Below, piece by piece: positions 7,312-15,388 of a stretch of 64,000 nt of DNA (its first letter is position 1; every line of letters starts with the position of its first letter). A program made the position numbers and the translations under genes. Location: the NCBI GenBank assembly GCA_964501415.1, contig CAZCSL010000003.1:62001-126000 (forward strand). Direction: 5' to 3'. The notes beneath the pieces are model-generated. The model was not told the origin of the DNA and did no database searches. It saw only the letters and a program-made list of their open reading frames with translations. Source of the DNA: B1SED10-225 sp964501415 (GTDB lineage Bacteria > Bacillota_I > Bacilli_A > Izemoplasmatales > Izemoplasmataceae).

Positions 7312-10300
7312 TTATGTTAGCGTTTCTAGTAAAGGTACGATAAAATACAAAATTGGCTTTTTCACTTTGTGTTGTTCTATGGTAATTTGCAATCTATCTT
7401 CTTTGTATCTTAAATAGATATGTTCAGACAACTGATTTGTTTTCTCAAAAAGCATCTCTCCATGAATGTGTTTAGATGCTTCCTTACTTAACACAAAGCT
7501 CGTGTTCGTTTTTGTGGTTCTCACCTTTTCGACTCCAACTCTAAAGGCCAGGTTTTCATAACATTTTTCTAACATGTAGGTCTCTATCTCTTTAGGAACT
7601 GGGCCAAACCGGTCCTTCAACTCATTTCTTAATTTTTTCAACATACCAATACTCTCAATTTGTGCTATCCTTTTATGCATATCGATGCGGATATCTTCAT
7701 CGTCAATATACGTTTTTGGAATCGTTTTAGAGGTTGGCATTTTAATCGTTTGTTTTAATGTAGTTTCTTTTACTTTTTGTGTTATGGTCTGGGTGCCTTT
7801 ATCAATTTCTTCTTTTAATATTTCCATGAATAAATCGATACCCACTGCATCAATGGTTCCTGATTGTTCGGTTCCGAGTAAGTCACCAGCGCCCCTAATC
7901 GCTAAGTCTCTAGAAGCAATTTTAAAGCCGCTTCCTAATTCTGTGAACTCCTTAATGGCTTGAAGACGTTTTGCGGCCTCATCAGTAAGTTGCTTGCTTT
8001 TATCATACATAAGATAACTATACGCAATTCGGTCGCTGCGCCCTACGCGCCCTCTAATTTGATAAAGTTGTGCTAATCCTAAGCGATCTGAATCATGAAT
8101 AATCAAGGTGTTGGCATTTGGTATATCCAAGCCGGTTTCAATAATTGTAGTACTGACTAAAACATCAAACTTATGATCCAAAAAATCTCTCATGACATTT
8201 TCAAGTTGCATTCTGGACATTTTCCCATGACCATAGGCCACCTTAGCATCGGGAACGAGTCTATCGAGTTTTTCTTTTATTTTATGAATGTCTTCAACGC
8301 GATTATAAAGATAAAACACCTGTCCGTGTCTACCTAGTTCACGCTCGATGGCATCCGCGATTACGTGATCATTTTGACGCAGTACATACGTCTGGATAGG
8401 AAATCTATTTTTAGGCGGTGTTTCGATTAAACTCATTTGTTTAACACCACTCATAGCCATTTGAAGCGTTCTTGGTATGGGAGTAGCCGATAGCGATAAT
8501 ACATCTATCTGAAGTTTCATCTGCTTAATTTTCTCTTTATGTTCTACGCCAAAACGTTGTTCTTCATCAATAATTAATAAGCCTAAATCATGATATTTGA
8601 CATCCTTTGACAGCAAACGATGTGTGCCAATGATAATGTCAATTTTTCCCGCTTCAATCGCTTCTATAAACGCTTTTTGTCTTTGACGTTTTACAAAGCG
8701 GTTCAAAAGCGCAATTCGGATGCCATGTTTTTCCATTCGCTCTTTAAACGTATAATAATGTTGCCTAGTTAAAATCGTGGTTGGGGCCAAATAAACAACT
8801 TGTTTATTGTCAAGCACTGCTTTGAACGCAGCTCTCATAGCTACTTCGGTTTTCCCATACCCCACATCGCCACATACTAAGCGATCCATGGGCATCGAGT
8901 TTTCCATGTCCTTTTTTACCGCTTCAATCGCTTGGCGTTGATCTTTGGTTTCTTCATAGGGAAAATCCGCTTCGAAATCTAAGTATAAATCGTTATCTTG
9001 TGAAAAGGCAAAGCCTTGCGATTTTTCTCTAGCGGCATAAAGTTTTATTAAGCTACTTGCAATATCTTTAGCTTTTTTGCGTACGCGTCTTTTCGTTTTG
9101 GCCCAATCAGGGCTTCCAATCTTATTGAGTCTTGGTTTAATGCCTTCGTGTGCACTGTATTTTTGAATTAAATGAATGTTCTCTACAGGGATATATAATT
9201 TATCATCGCCTTTATAAGCGATTACAACATAATCATTGGTGTAGTCATTAATGGTTTTGGTCTCTATGCCTAAGAAGCGGCCAATACCATAATCATAATG
9301 TACGATATAGTCCCCTTTTTTTAACGTATCAAGACTCTTTATCGCTTCGCTTTCCTTAAAAATCTTAGGTTGTTTGCGTTTGGGTTTCTTATCCGTGGCG
9401 CCGAATATTTTTTCTGTGTTAAGTAGTACAAACTCAGCATCAAACCACTCTAAAGTGAGGGGGTTTGAACTTTTTTGTATATTGATTGCTTTGTCAAATG
9501 GCTTATCCTGTGGACCTAACAATTTAACCTTAAGATGTTCTTCTAAAAGATTCATCAACCGTTGGATTTGATCGTCTGATTCTAAAGTGATTAATACCGT
9601 CACATAATCTTGATATTTTTTTAAGTCCTTAATAAGCATGTGCATGTTACTCTCATAGGTCATGGCTTCTTTAGCACGAAGCGGCAGACTAAAGGGCATT
9701 TTTTCTTTCGACTTAAACGTATTAAAAAGGATTTTTTTATAAAAATAGAGTTTGTCCATATCCGCGAGAAAATCAAACCCCATGTTGGGATAATCATCGT
9801 TCTCGCTCATCCAATCACTTAAATCTTGCCATAGTTGCTGATTAGATGAATGAATCTTTTCACTTTCAATAAAAACGACCAAAGGATCATTTAAGTAGTC
9901 GCTCAACGTCTCTAAAGATTGACTACTAAAAGACATATATCGAGCTAACTGATCTTGGTTTTGATATTGTTTTAACTGATCTAACTCCGCAAGAACTCGC
10001 TTTGAAGACGTGTTGCTTATATTTTCTTTTTGTAGGGTCTCATGAGCATTATTTGCTATAGTATCTGCCGTTTTTTGATCATAGAAAAATTCTGTTCTTG
10101 GAAATAGATGAAACGATTTAATCTTTTTTCTTGACCGCTGTGTTTTGATATCAAAATATCGAACGGAATCAATTTCTGTATCAAATAAATCGATGCGGAT
10201 TGGTTGAGCATCGTTTATTAAAAATATATCAATGATAGACCCACGAATAGCAAAATCGCCAATCTTCTCCACCGTGGGGGCAGGTTCATAACCATAAGTG

Positions 10301-10770
10301 ATCAACCTTTGTTTGAACAATTCCGTATCGATATCTTCTCCGACATGATACGTTTTTTTAGCTTCTTTAAAACGATCTAGGGGCCAAAGCTTTTTTAAAT
10401 AGCCACTTGGGTTGGTAATGACGATAGGATTTTCTTTTTCCAATAAAGCGTCGATGGTACTGAGTCGTTGATACTTTAAATCTTCACTCATGGCAAGCAT
10501 ATCTGTGGTTAAAAACTCATCTTGTGGAAACAAGTATGTGTTTGAGTTGAACATTTTCAAGGCCTCATAATATTTTTGCGCATGAAACAAGTTATGACAA
10601 ACGATTAAGAGGGGTTTGTTCTCTTTTTGATGTAGCAACGTTATTAGCAATGTTGTTAAGGGTTTAATCGTTTCGCTCACTTCAAAATAACGCTCATGTT
10701 TGAGCGCTTGAAATAGTTGTTCCATAATTGGTTTATCCTTTAGAACCTTTAAAAAAGAGCCGTTATTCAT
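7312..10770 (-). CDS. mfd: Transcription-repair coupling factor
   Basis: DNA translocase that removes RNA polymerase stalled at lesions and recruits UvrA. 1152 residues, normal full length. Seen in order: the UvrB-like N-terminal domains, the RNAP-interacting domain (YDYGIGRFLGIETK region), RecG-like helicase motifs (CGDVGYGKTEVAMRAA, Walker B DEEQRFG, SATPIPRTLQMA, QIRGRVGRSD), and the C-terminal TRCF domain. ATG 10770 follows GGAGG. Own promoter and a leader hairpin lie upstream. Partner uvrA is at 52738; uvrB is not in this window. Located beside pth, as in many Bacillota. Confidence 0.97.
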   Translation of the reverse strand: MNNGSFLKVLKDKPIMEQLFQALKHERYFEVSETIKPLTTLLITLLHQKENKPLLIVCHNLFHAQKYYEALKMFNSNTYLFPQDEFLTTDMLAMSEDLKYQRLSTIDALLEKENPIVITNPSGYLKKLWPLDRFKEAKKTYHVGEDIDTELFKQRLITYGYEPAPTVEKIGDFAIRGSIIDIFLINDAQPIRIDLFDTEIDSVRYFDIKTQRSRKKIKSFHLFPRTEFFYDQKTADTIANNAHETLQKENISNTSSKRVLAELDQLKQYQNQDQLARYMSFSSQSLETLSDYLNDPLVVFIESEKIHSSNQQLWQDLSDWMSENDDYPNMGFDFLADMDKLYFYKKILFNTFKSKEKMPFSLPLRAKEAMTYESNMHMLIKDLKKYQDYVTVLITLESDDQIQRLMNLLEEHLKVKLLGPQDKPFDKAINIQKSSNPLTLEWFDAEFVLLNTEKIFGATDKKPKRKQPKIFKESEAIKSLDTLKKGDYIVHYDYGIGRFLGIETKTINDYTNDYVVIAYKGDDKLYIPVENIHLIQKYSAHEGIKPRLNKIGSPDWAKTKRRVRKKAKDIASSLIKLYAAREKSQGFAFSQDNDLYLDFEADFPYEETKDQRQAIEAVKKDMENSMPMDRLVCGDVGYGKTEVAMRAAFKAVLDNKQVVYLAPTTILTRQHYYTFKERMEKHGIRIALLNRFVKRQRQKAFIEAIEAGKIDIIIGTHRLLSKDVKYHDLGLLIIDEEQRFGVEHKEKIKQMKLQIDVLSLSATPIPRTLQMAMSGVKQMSLIETPPKNRFPIQTYVLRQNDHVIADAIERELGRHGQVFYLYNRVEDIHKIKEKLDRLVPDAKVAYGHGKMSRMQLENVMRDFLDHKFDVLVSTTIIETGLDIPNANTLIIHDSDRLGLAQLYQIRGRVGRSDRIAYSYLMYDKSKQLTDEAAKRLQAIKEFTELGSGFKIASRDLAIRGAGDLLGTEQSGTIDAVGIDLFMEILKEEIDKGTQTITQKVKETTLKQTIKMPTSKTIPKTYIDDEDIRIDMHKRIAQIESIGMLKKLRNELKDRFGPVPKEIETYMLEKCYENLAFRVGVEKVRTTKTNTSFVLSKEASKHIHGEMLFEKTNQLSEHIYLRYKEDRLQITIEQHKVKKPILYFIVPLLETLT

Positions 10771-10792
10771 GGAATGCCTCCATACGTCAAAA

Positions 10793-10813
10793 CAGCATTT
10801 TTCGCAAATGCTG
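10793..10813 (-). other. Hairpin in the mfd leader
   Basis: Perfect 8-bp stem, CAGCATTT / AAATGCTG, with a 5-nt loop, lying just after the predicted mfd transcription start and 22 bp before the ATG. On the minus strand it is followed by TTTTG, so it has the shape of a weak terminator or an mRNA-stabilising 5' hairpin. Confidence 0.55.
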
Positions 10814-10822
10814 GGTGTTTAT

Positions 10823-10852
10823 ATTGTAGCAACTATTGATTAAAATTGCCAA
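10823..10852 (-). promoter_or_regulatory. Promoter of mfd
   Basis: Minus strand: -35 TTGGCA (10847-10852), 18-bp spacer, -10 TACAAT (10823-10828). It sits directly behind the pth terminator. Confidence 0.65.
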
Positions 10853-10858
10853 CAAAAA

Positions 10859-10875
10859 AACCCCAAAATGGGGTT
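10859..10875 (-). terminator. Terminator after pth
   Basis: AACCCC / GGGGTT stem with loop ATTTT, followed on the minus strand by seven T residues. The pth stop codon overlaps the start of the stem. Confidence 0.8.
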
Positions 10876-11422
10876 AATTGTATTGATTCATAATATTAAC
10901 AAAAGGTTGATCTTCTAAAAAATCAGAAATAATCTCTTTTACCTTGTTGATGCTTTCAATGACTGCATCGCCTTCTGATTTTTGAAACTTCTTCAAAACA
11001 TAGTCTTTGGGATCCATCGCTTCAGGTTTACCGATACCGAATTTAATGCGTTTGATGTTCGAGGTGCCTAAAGCTGTAAATATTGACATTAGACCTTTGT
11101 GGCCCCCGTGTCCTCCTTGGTACCGTAGCCGAATTTTGCCTGTGGGTAAATCTAAATCATCATGAATGATTAAAATATCTTGTGCATCGATTTTATAATA
11201 ATCCACTAAGGCTTTGACGCTATCTCCCGAACGGTTCATATAGGTGCTTGGCTTAAGTAAAAACCCATGTGAGAGTTGAGCAATATCACCTATAAACTTT
11301 TTGTCTTTTTTAAACTCAATAGCTTGTTTGGATGCATAGGCTTCCAAACATAAAAAACCGATATTGTGTCTGGTCCGACTATATTTACGGCCAGGATTTC
11401 CTAACCCTACGATTAATTTCAT
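10874..11422 (-). CDS. pth: Peptidyl-tRNA hydrolase
   Basis: Recycles peptidyl-tRNA released by stalled ribosomes by cleaving the peptide-tRNA ester. 182 residues, typical size. Motifs: GLGNPGRKYSRTRHN at 6-20 with catalytic H19, MNRSG, HDDLDLPTG and GGHGGHKGL. Overlaps the end of khpB by 4 bp (ATGA). Last gene of the rpmH-side minus-strand group before a terminator. Confidence 0.97.
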   Translation of the reverse strand: MKLIVGLGNPGRKYSRTRHNIGFLCLEAYASKQAIEFKKDKKFIGDIAQLSHGFLLKPSTYMNRSGDSVKALVDYYKIDAQDILIIHDDLDLPTGKIRLRYQGGHGGHKGLMSIFTALGTSNIKRIKFGIGKPEAMDPKDYVLKKFQKSEGDAVIESINKVKEIISDFLEDQPFVNIMNQYN

Positions 11423-12036
11423 GATTTTTTTGGTTTTATTACCAAGTAACGCTCGTTCTTTTCTCCTTCACTCTTAGTAGAAACATCGCGCCATTCTGAT
11501 AGCTTAGTATGAATAATGCGACGCTCATAAGCGTTCATAGGATCTAATTTGACGGCAACTTTACTACGAGCAACTTCCTTAGCGGTTTTGGTTGCCAAGA
11601 TTTCCAGTTGTTTTTTACGGTTGGCTTTATACCCTCCCACATCAACAAGAACGATCACTCTTTCGTCCGTGAAAATATTAAGTAAATTGCGAATATAAAA
11701 TTGAATGCTTTCTAGCGTTCTACCATTTTTACCGATGATAACTGGATTATGTGATGTATTTACTACATAGCTAAACTCATAAGGTTTACTTTCTTTTGAG
11801 TTAATATCCACTTTATCAATGCCCATGTTACGGAGCAAATTTTCAATTAATTCATGGCCCATTTGCAAAAGATTAACGTCTATGCTTGCGGTTACTTCAA
11901 AGTGTTTTTTCAATCCAAACAAACTACGCTTTTCAGACATATCAAGCTTGATATATTGTCGGTTGACGCGCAAGGTTTCTTCTGCTTTAATCATGGCTTC
12001 TTCATGACTTTTTGCTTCAAAATTTGTCGTTTTCAT
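11419..12036 (-). CDS. khpB: RNA-binding protein KhpB (Jag / EloR)
   Basis: 205-residue RNA-binding protein. It has an N-terminal Jag_N domain (1 to ~50), a KH domain with GKNG (IIGKNGRTLESIQF) and a C-terminal R3H domain (NAYERRIIHTKL). In Bacillota it pairs with KhpA and influences cell elongation and division mRNAs. Start ATG 12036 follows AAAGGTGAT; GTG 12045 would fall inside that ribosome-binding site. Placement behind yidC is the classical rpmH-rnpA-yidC-jag order. Confidence 0.94.
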   Translation of the reverse strand: MKTTNFEAKSHEEAMIKAEETLRVNRQYIKLDMSEKRSLFGLKKHFEVTASIDVNLLQMGHELIENLLRNMGIDKVDINSKESKPYEFSYVVNTSHNPVIIGKNGRTLESIQFYIRNLLNIFTDERVIVLVDVGGYKANRKKQLEILATKTAKEVARSKVAVKLDPMNAYERRIIHTKLSEWRDVSTKSEGEKNERYLVIKPKKS

Positions 12037-12048
12037 TTTTATCACCTT

Positions 12049-12939
12049 TTAGTTTATGGCGTTATGTTCTTGCAAACGCTTATACATTTGTTTGCGAGAC
12101 ACTTTTGTTTGTATAATTTGGAAAAGATTACCGATCATCCAATAAATTGCAATCCCTAAGCTGGTAAAAGCTACAGAGGTTAGCATCACTACCATGAAAT
12201 ACATCATAAATTTCATGGTTTTTTCTTGTTGTAATTGCTGTGGTGATTTTTTGTACGTTTTAACTTTTAAATAATCCGGTCTATTCATCGTATATTTTTG
12301 TGAAATATACATGGTCAATCCTACGATTAGCGCTAAAATAATGTTAATCCAATGAATCGATGGATCAAAAGTGACAGAATCACTCAGCGGAGAGGGCGCT
12401 GAAAAATCCATGAAAAGAAATTGGAAGTTTATATCGTCATATCTATCGAACTCTCCGAAGCCTCTTGGAAAACGCCTGACAACTTGATACATGGCAATGA
12501 AGATAGGCATTTGTAAAAAAGGGAACAAACATCCGAATGGATTTATCTTATACTTTCTGAATATTTGCATTTGTTCTTGTTGGAACATTTTTTGTGACGT
12601 TTCATCTTTTTTGTCTGCATATTTTTCTTTGATTTTATCTAATTCTGGTTGCGCTAGTTGCATGTTCGTACTCATTGCGGTAGATTTAGAATAAATTGGC
12701 CACCCTGCCGTTCTTATGATTAGCGTGAGAATAATAAGGCCAACAATATAATGGCCACCGGCCAACTCTGATAAAAAGATTAAGACCCTATCCAACCATT
12801 GAACAATACTTTGAAACCAATCAAAGCCTCCCTCAACACCGATAGGTTGATCGTAGTGCTGTGTGTTACATCCTGAGACAACTAAGACCAGGAACAATGT
12901 GATGACTAACAAAAATAGCTTACGGTAATGTTGTTTCAT
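12049..12939 (-). CDS. yidC: Membrane protein insertase YidC (lipoprotein form)
   Basis: Inserts and folds membrane proteins, alone or with SecYEG. 296 residues with a lipoprotein signal peptide ending VSGC (lipidated C24), as in SpoIIIJ/YqjG-type proteins. Membrane segments follow at about 60-85, the FLQMPIFIAMYQVV region near 145-160, 190-210 and the two C-terminal segments. The conserved groove arginine is in LTLIIRTAGWP, and the basic cytoplasmic loop contains MQIFRKYKINP. Starts 3 bp after rnpA ends. Confidence 0.96.
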   Translation of the reverse strand: MKQHYRKLFLLVITLFLVLVVSGCNTQHYDQPIGVEGGFDWFQSIVQWLDRVLIFLSELAGGHYIVGLIILTLIIRTAGWPIYSKSTAMSTNMQLAQPELDKIKEKYADKKDETSQKMFQQEQMQIFRKYKINPFGCLFPFLQMPIFIAMYQVVRRFPRGFGEFDRYDDINFQFLFMDFSAPSPLSDSVTFDPSIHWINIILALIVGLTMYISQKYTMNRPDYLKVKTYKKSPQQLQQEKTMKFMMYFMVVMLTSVAFTSLGIAIYWMIGNLFQIIQTKVSRKQMYKRLQEHNAIN

Positions 12940-12941
12940 CG

Positions 12942-13283
12942 TTACACCTCTTCATATAAGTTTAAGTTATTAAACAACTTTTCTAAGCGTGTTTTTAAGG
13001 TATGATAGTCCAAAACACGGGCATGAGGTCGAACGATGACTACAATGTCCATCGATCGTTTAATCCCACTATTTTGAAATATCATCCTGATTTGACGCTT
13101 TATTTTGTTGCGCTTAACCGCCGTTCCGAAAGCTTTAGAAACACTAATTGCATAACGGAAATGCGCTTTTTGATTATCGGAAACATACACACTTAAATAC
13201 CTGTCTTTAGAGCTTTTATGCAGATTTAATATCGCCTTGATGGTTTCATTTTTTTTAATACGATAAGGTTTTTTCATCCGCAT
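12942..13283 (-). CDS. rnpA: Ribonuclease P protein component
   Basis: Basic protein subunit of RNase P, which matures tRNA 5' ends with the rnpB RNA (not in this window). 113 residues. The signature KRNKIKRQIRMIF near 58-70 corresponds to the RNR motif. Two in-frame ATGs (13283 and 13277) follow AGAGAGG; spacing does not decide between them. It follows rpmH across an attenuator-like hairpin. Confidence 0.95.
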   Translation of the reverse strand: MRMKKPYRIKKNETIKAILNLHKSSKDRYLSVYVSDNQKAHFRYAISVSKAFGTAVKRNKIKRQIRMIFQNSGIKRSMDIVVIVRPHARVLDYHTLKTRLEKLFNNLNLYEEV

Positions 13284-13306
13284 CTTTCCTCTCTTTTAGT
13301 AATAAA

Positions 13307-13337
13307 AAACACCTAAAAAAGTATCTTTCAGGTGTTT
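13307..13337 (-). terminator. Hairpin between rpmH and rnpA
   Basis: AAACACCT / AGGTGTTT stem with a 15-nt loop, followed by TTTTATT on the minus strand. It lies between the rpmH stop and the rnpA ribosome-binding site. It probably works as a partial terminator that lets rpmH mRNA exceed rnpA mRNA. Confidence 0.6.
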
Positions 13338-13375
13338 AACAGGTATTTAAGATATGTTTTTGGTTGATTCCTTTG

Positions 13376-13510
13376 TTAAGCCGATAAGCGCTTGCGGCCT
13401 TTTGTGCGACGTCTTGAGAGAATTCTACGACCGGCTGCGGACGACATTCTTTCTCTAAAGCCGTGCTTTTTCTTTTTTTTACGTGTGCTAGGTTGAAACG
13501 TTCTTTTCAC
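13376..13510 (-). CDS. rpmH: 50S ribosomal protein L34
   Basis: 44-residue, very basic ribosomal protein. The translation starts KRTFQPSTRKKKKKHGFRER and ends RRTKGRKRLSA, a full match to the L34 pattern. Start is GTG 13508-13510 with AGGAGG 8 nt upstream; no ATG is available. First gene of the divergent minus-strand operon leaving the origin. It has a consensus promoter, fitting the high demand for a ribosomal protein. Confidence 0.97.
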   Translation of the reverse strand: MKRTFQPSTRKKKKKHGFRERMSSAAGRRILSRRRTKGRKRLSA

Positions 13511-13549
13511 CTCGAACACCTCCTAGTTATATTGAAACCATGCCTTTAA

Positions 13550-13578
13550 ATTATATATAATCGATAGACTTGTGTCAA
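13550..13578 (-). promoter_or_regulatory. Consensus promoter of rpmH
   Basis: Minus strand: TTGACA (13573-13578), 17-bp spacer, TATAAT (13550-13555). Exact sigma-A consensus in both boxes, the best promoter seen in the window. Confidence 0.88.
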
Positions 13579-13865
13579 CCGTTATTTTTTTTACCGCAAA
13601 ATCAAAAAAATATTTAGAGTTTTCCACATTTGATTATCCCATAGTTGGGCTGTTTTCACAATGATGAATGTGGATAAGTTTAAATGTTAATTTCTTGTGT
13701 TTGTGGATAAGTTTATAACTCTCATAACAGCTTTATCAAAGTTTTTAAAGCTTTTCTACCTTATGTTAAATCGTTGTGGAAACAAAAAGTTTTCCACATT
13801 TTGTGTAGAGAAAATTTTGTTTTTTTAATTCTTTTCATGTGCTAAACTACTAATGAATTGCTGAG
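13579..13865. other. oriC: oriC, main DnaA-box region upstream of dnaA
   Basis: Gene-free region between the divergent rpmH promoter and dnaA. DnaA boxes: TTTTCCACA at 13620-13628 (+), exact TTATCCACA at 13669-13677 (-) and 13702-13710 (-), GTTTCCACA at 13775-13783 (-), TTTTCCACA at 13790-13798 (+). Weaker candidates are TTATCCCAT at 13634 and GTTTTCACA at 13652. An A/T-only stretch follows (13811-13831). Position between rpmH and dnaA, plus the box cluster, identify the origin. Confidence 0.88.
13840..13848 (+). promoter_or_regulatory. Likely -10 of the dnaA promoter
   Basis: TGCTAAACT, an extended -10 ending 26 bp before ATG 13875. The T-rich -35 region is weak. The nearest DnaA box ends 41 bp upstream, which would allow autoregulation. 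Confidence 0.45.
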
Positions 13866-13874
13866 GTGATTTAC

Positions 13875-15257
13875 ATGCAGGAAACACGGCCCTATTTTGA
13901 CATCTGGGAAGAAGTAAAAAGCAAACTAGAAATGCAACTGGAAACGAATACGTACCAAGAAATCTTTGAGTCGGTAGATTCAATTTTTAAAGTGCGTAAT
14001 AATTATATATATTTAGTCGTAGAAAACGAGTTTATCAAGAAACGTATAGAAATGTTGTATCTTCAAAAAATGAACCGGATTTTATCTTCATATGTCGATG
14101 ATAAACACGAATATAAACTCATTACCAAACAACAAGTCCAAGAAGAGTTAGACCGAGAAAAAGATTATGATTTAAGAAAACCCGAAAACCAAAGTAGTCT
14201 CGACGATCTATACGTTAACACAAACCTAAATCCTTCTTATACGTTTAATAACTTCGTGGTTGGTAATTCGAATCGCTTAGCCTACACGTCTGCAATTAAA
14301 GTAGCCGACCAACCCGGTATCGTCGCTAATCCGCTATATATTTTTGGTGACGTTGGACTAGGTAAAACGCATTTGATGCAATGCGTCGGTAATTATATTT
14401 TGGAAGGCGATATCCATACAAAAGTTTTGTACGTAAAAGCTGATCAGTTTGTAGAAGATTATGTTAAACATGCTTCAAGGAAAAAATTTAATGAGTTTCA
14501 TAACCAATACAGTGACATCGATGTCTTGTTGGTGGATGATATTCAATTTTTAGCAAAAAAAGACAAGTCACAAGAGGAATTTTTTAAACTTTTTGAACGG
14601 TTGCATAATCAACAAAAACAAATTGTGATTACTTCTGATCGCAAAGCGACCGATTTAAAAGATATCATGTCTCGTTTAACCTCGCGGTTTTCTTGGGGTG
14701 TAACGGTGGATATCAATCGCCCAGATTTAGACCACAGAATAAAAATATTAGAGAAAAAACTGATGGCTGAAACTTCGGATAAAAGCTTGATGCCTAATAA
14801 AGTTATTGAATATATCGCTAGTGTATTTGACAACAATGTTCGTGAGCTTGAAGGTGCCTTAAAACGGGTTTTGTTTTACTGTACAGCATTCGATTTTGAT
14901 TTTAACATTAAAAACGCAGAGACGGCTTTAGAAAACCTTGTCAAAGTGAAAGAAAACCAAAAAGATTTAATTCAAGATAAAATTTCTAACGTACTAAGTG
15001 TCGTTGCTGATTATTATAATATTTCCACTAGTGATTTAATTAGCAAAAAACGAAAACGCATCTATCTTTATCCTAGACAAATAGCTATGTATCTTGTGAA
15101 AACATTATATGAAATCCCTTATAAACGTATTGGTTCTTACTTTTCAGGCAGAGACCACTCAACCGTTATGCATTCTGTAGAAAAAATTAACAACGATTTG
15201 CAAATTGACAGAAACATAAAAATCGATGTAGAAAAACTCAAACAAAAATGTGGATAA
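13875..15257 (+). CDS. dnaA: Chromosomal replication initiator DnaA
   Basis: ATP-dependent origin-binding protein that melts oriC. 460 residues from ATG 13875 (GAGGTGA upstream; GTG 13866 lies within it). Domain I is at ~1-75 and the linker at ~80-120. The AAA+ domain has Walker A GDVGLGKT at 158-165 and Walker B LLVDDIQFL. The C-terminal HTH carries the box-binding signature GRDHSTVMH. The last codons and stop themselves form a perfect DnaA box (15249-15257). Confidence 0.99.
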   Translation: MQETRPYFDIWEEVKSKLEMQLETNTYQEIFESVDSIFKVRNNYIYLVVENEFIKKRIEMLYLQKMNRILSSYVDDKHEYKLITKQQVQEELDREKDYDLRKPENQSSLDDLYVNTNLNPSYTFNNFVVGNSNRLAYTSAIKVADQPGIVANPLYIFGDVGLGKTHLMQCVGNYILEGDIHTKVLYVKADQFVEDYVKHASRKKFNEFHNQYSDIDVLLVDDIQFLAKKDKSQEEFFKLFERLHNQQKQIVITSDRKATDLKDIMSRLTSRFSWGVTVDINRPDLDHRIKILEKKLMAETSDKSLMPNKVIEYIASVFDNNVRELEGALKRVLFYCTAFDFDFNIKNAETALENLVKVKENQKDLIQDKISNVLSVVADYYNISTSDLISKKRKRIYLYPRQIAMYLVKTLYEIPYKRIGSYFSGRDHSTVMHSVEKINNDLQIDRNIKIDVEKLKQKCG

Positions 15258-15357
15258 AAGAACGCAAATAAACCACAAAAACCGCTTGTTTTATGGTATA
15301 ATAACGATAGTTAGATTAGTTATTCACAAATCCACACAACACTAACTAATAATAATT
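15249..15357. other. Second DnaA-box cluster, between dnaA and dnaN
   Basis: Exact box (minus) at 15249-15257 overlapping the dnaA stop, TTATTCACA at 15320-15328 (+) and the weaker AAATCCACA at 15328-15336 (+). A spaced trinucleotide-like tract ACTAACTAATAATAATT follows at 15341-15357. Together with the upstream cluster this resembles the bipartite Bacillus-type origin, with the unwinding element on the dnaN side. Confidence 0.6.
15294..15302 (+). promoter_or_regulatory. Extended -10 of a dnaN promoter
   Basis: TGGTATAAT, consensus extended -10, 87 bp before the dnaN ATG. No recognisable -35. Transcripts would pass through the DnaA-box cluster just downstream. Confidence 0.6.
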
Positions 15358-15388
15358 AAAAAGATAATTAAATAAGAGGTGAAGTCCT

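Noticed and set aside
11854..12159. 101-codon open frame opposite khpB and yidC
   Set aside because: Antisense to two confidently identified genes across their junction; composition is that of a mirrored reading frame.
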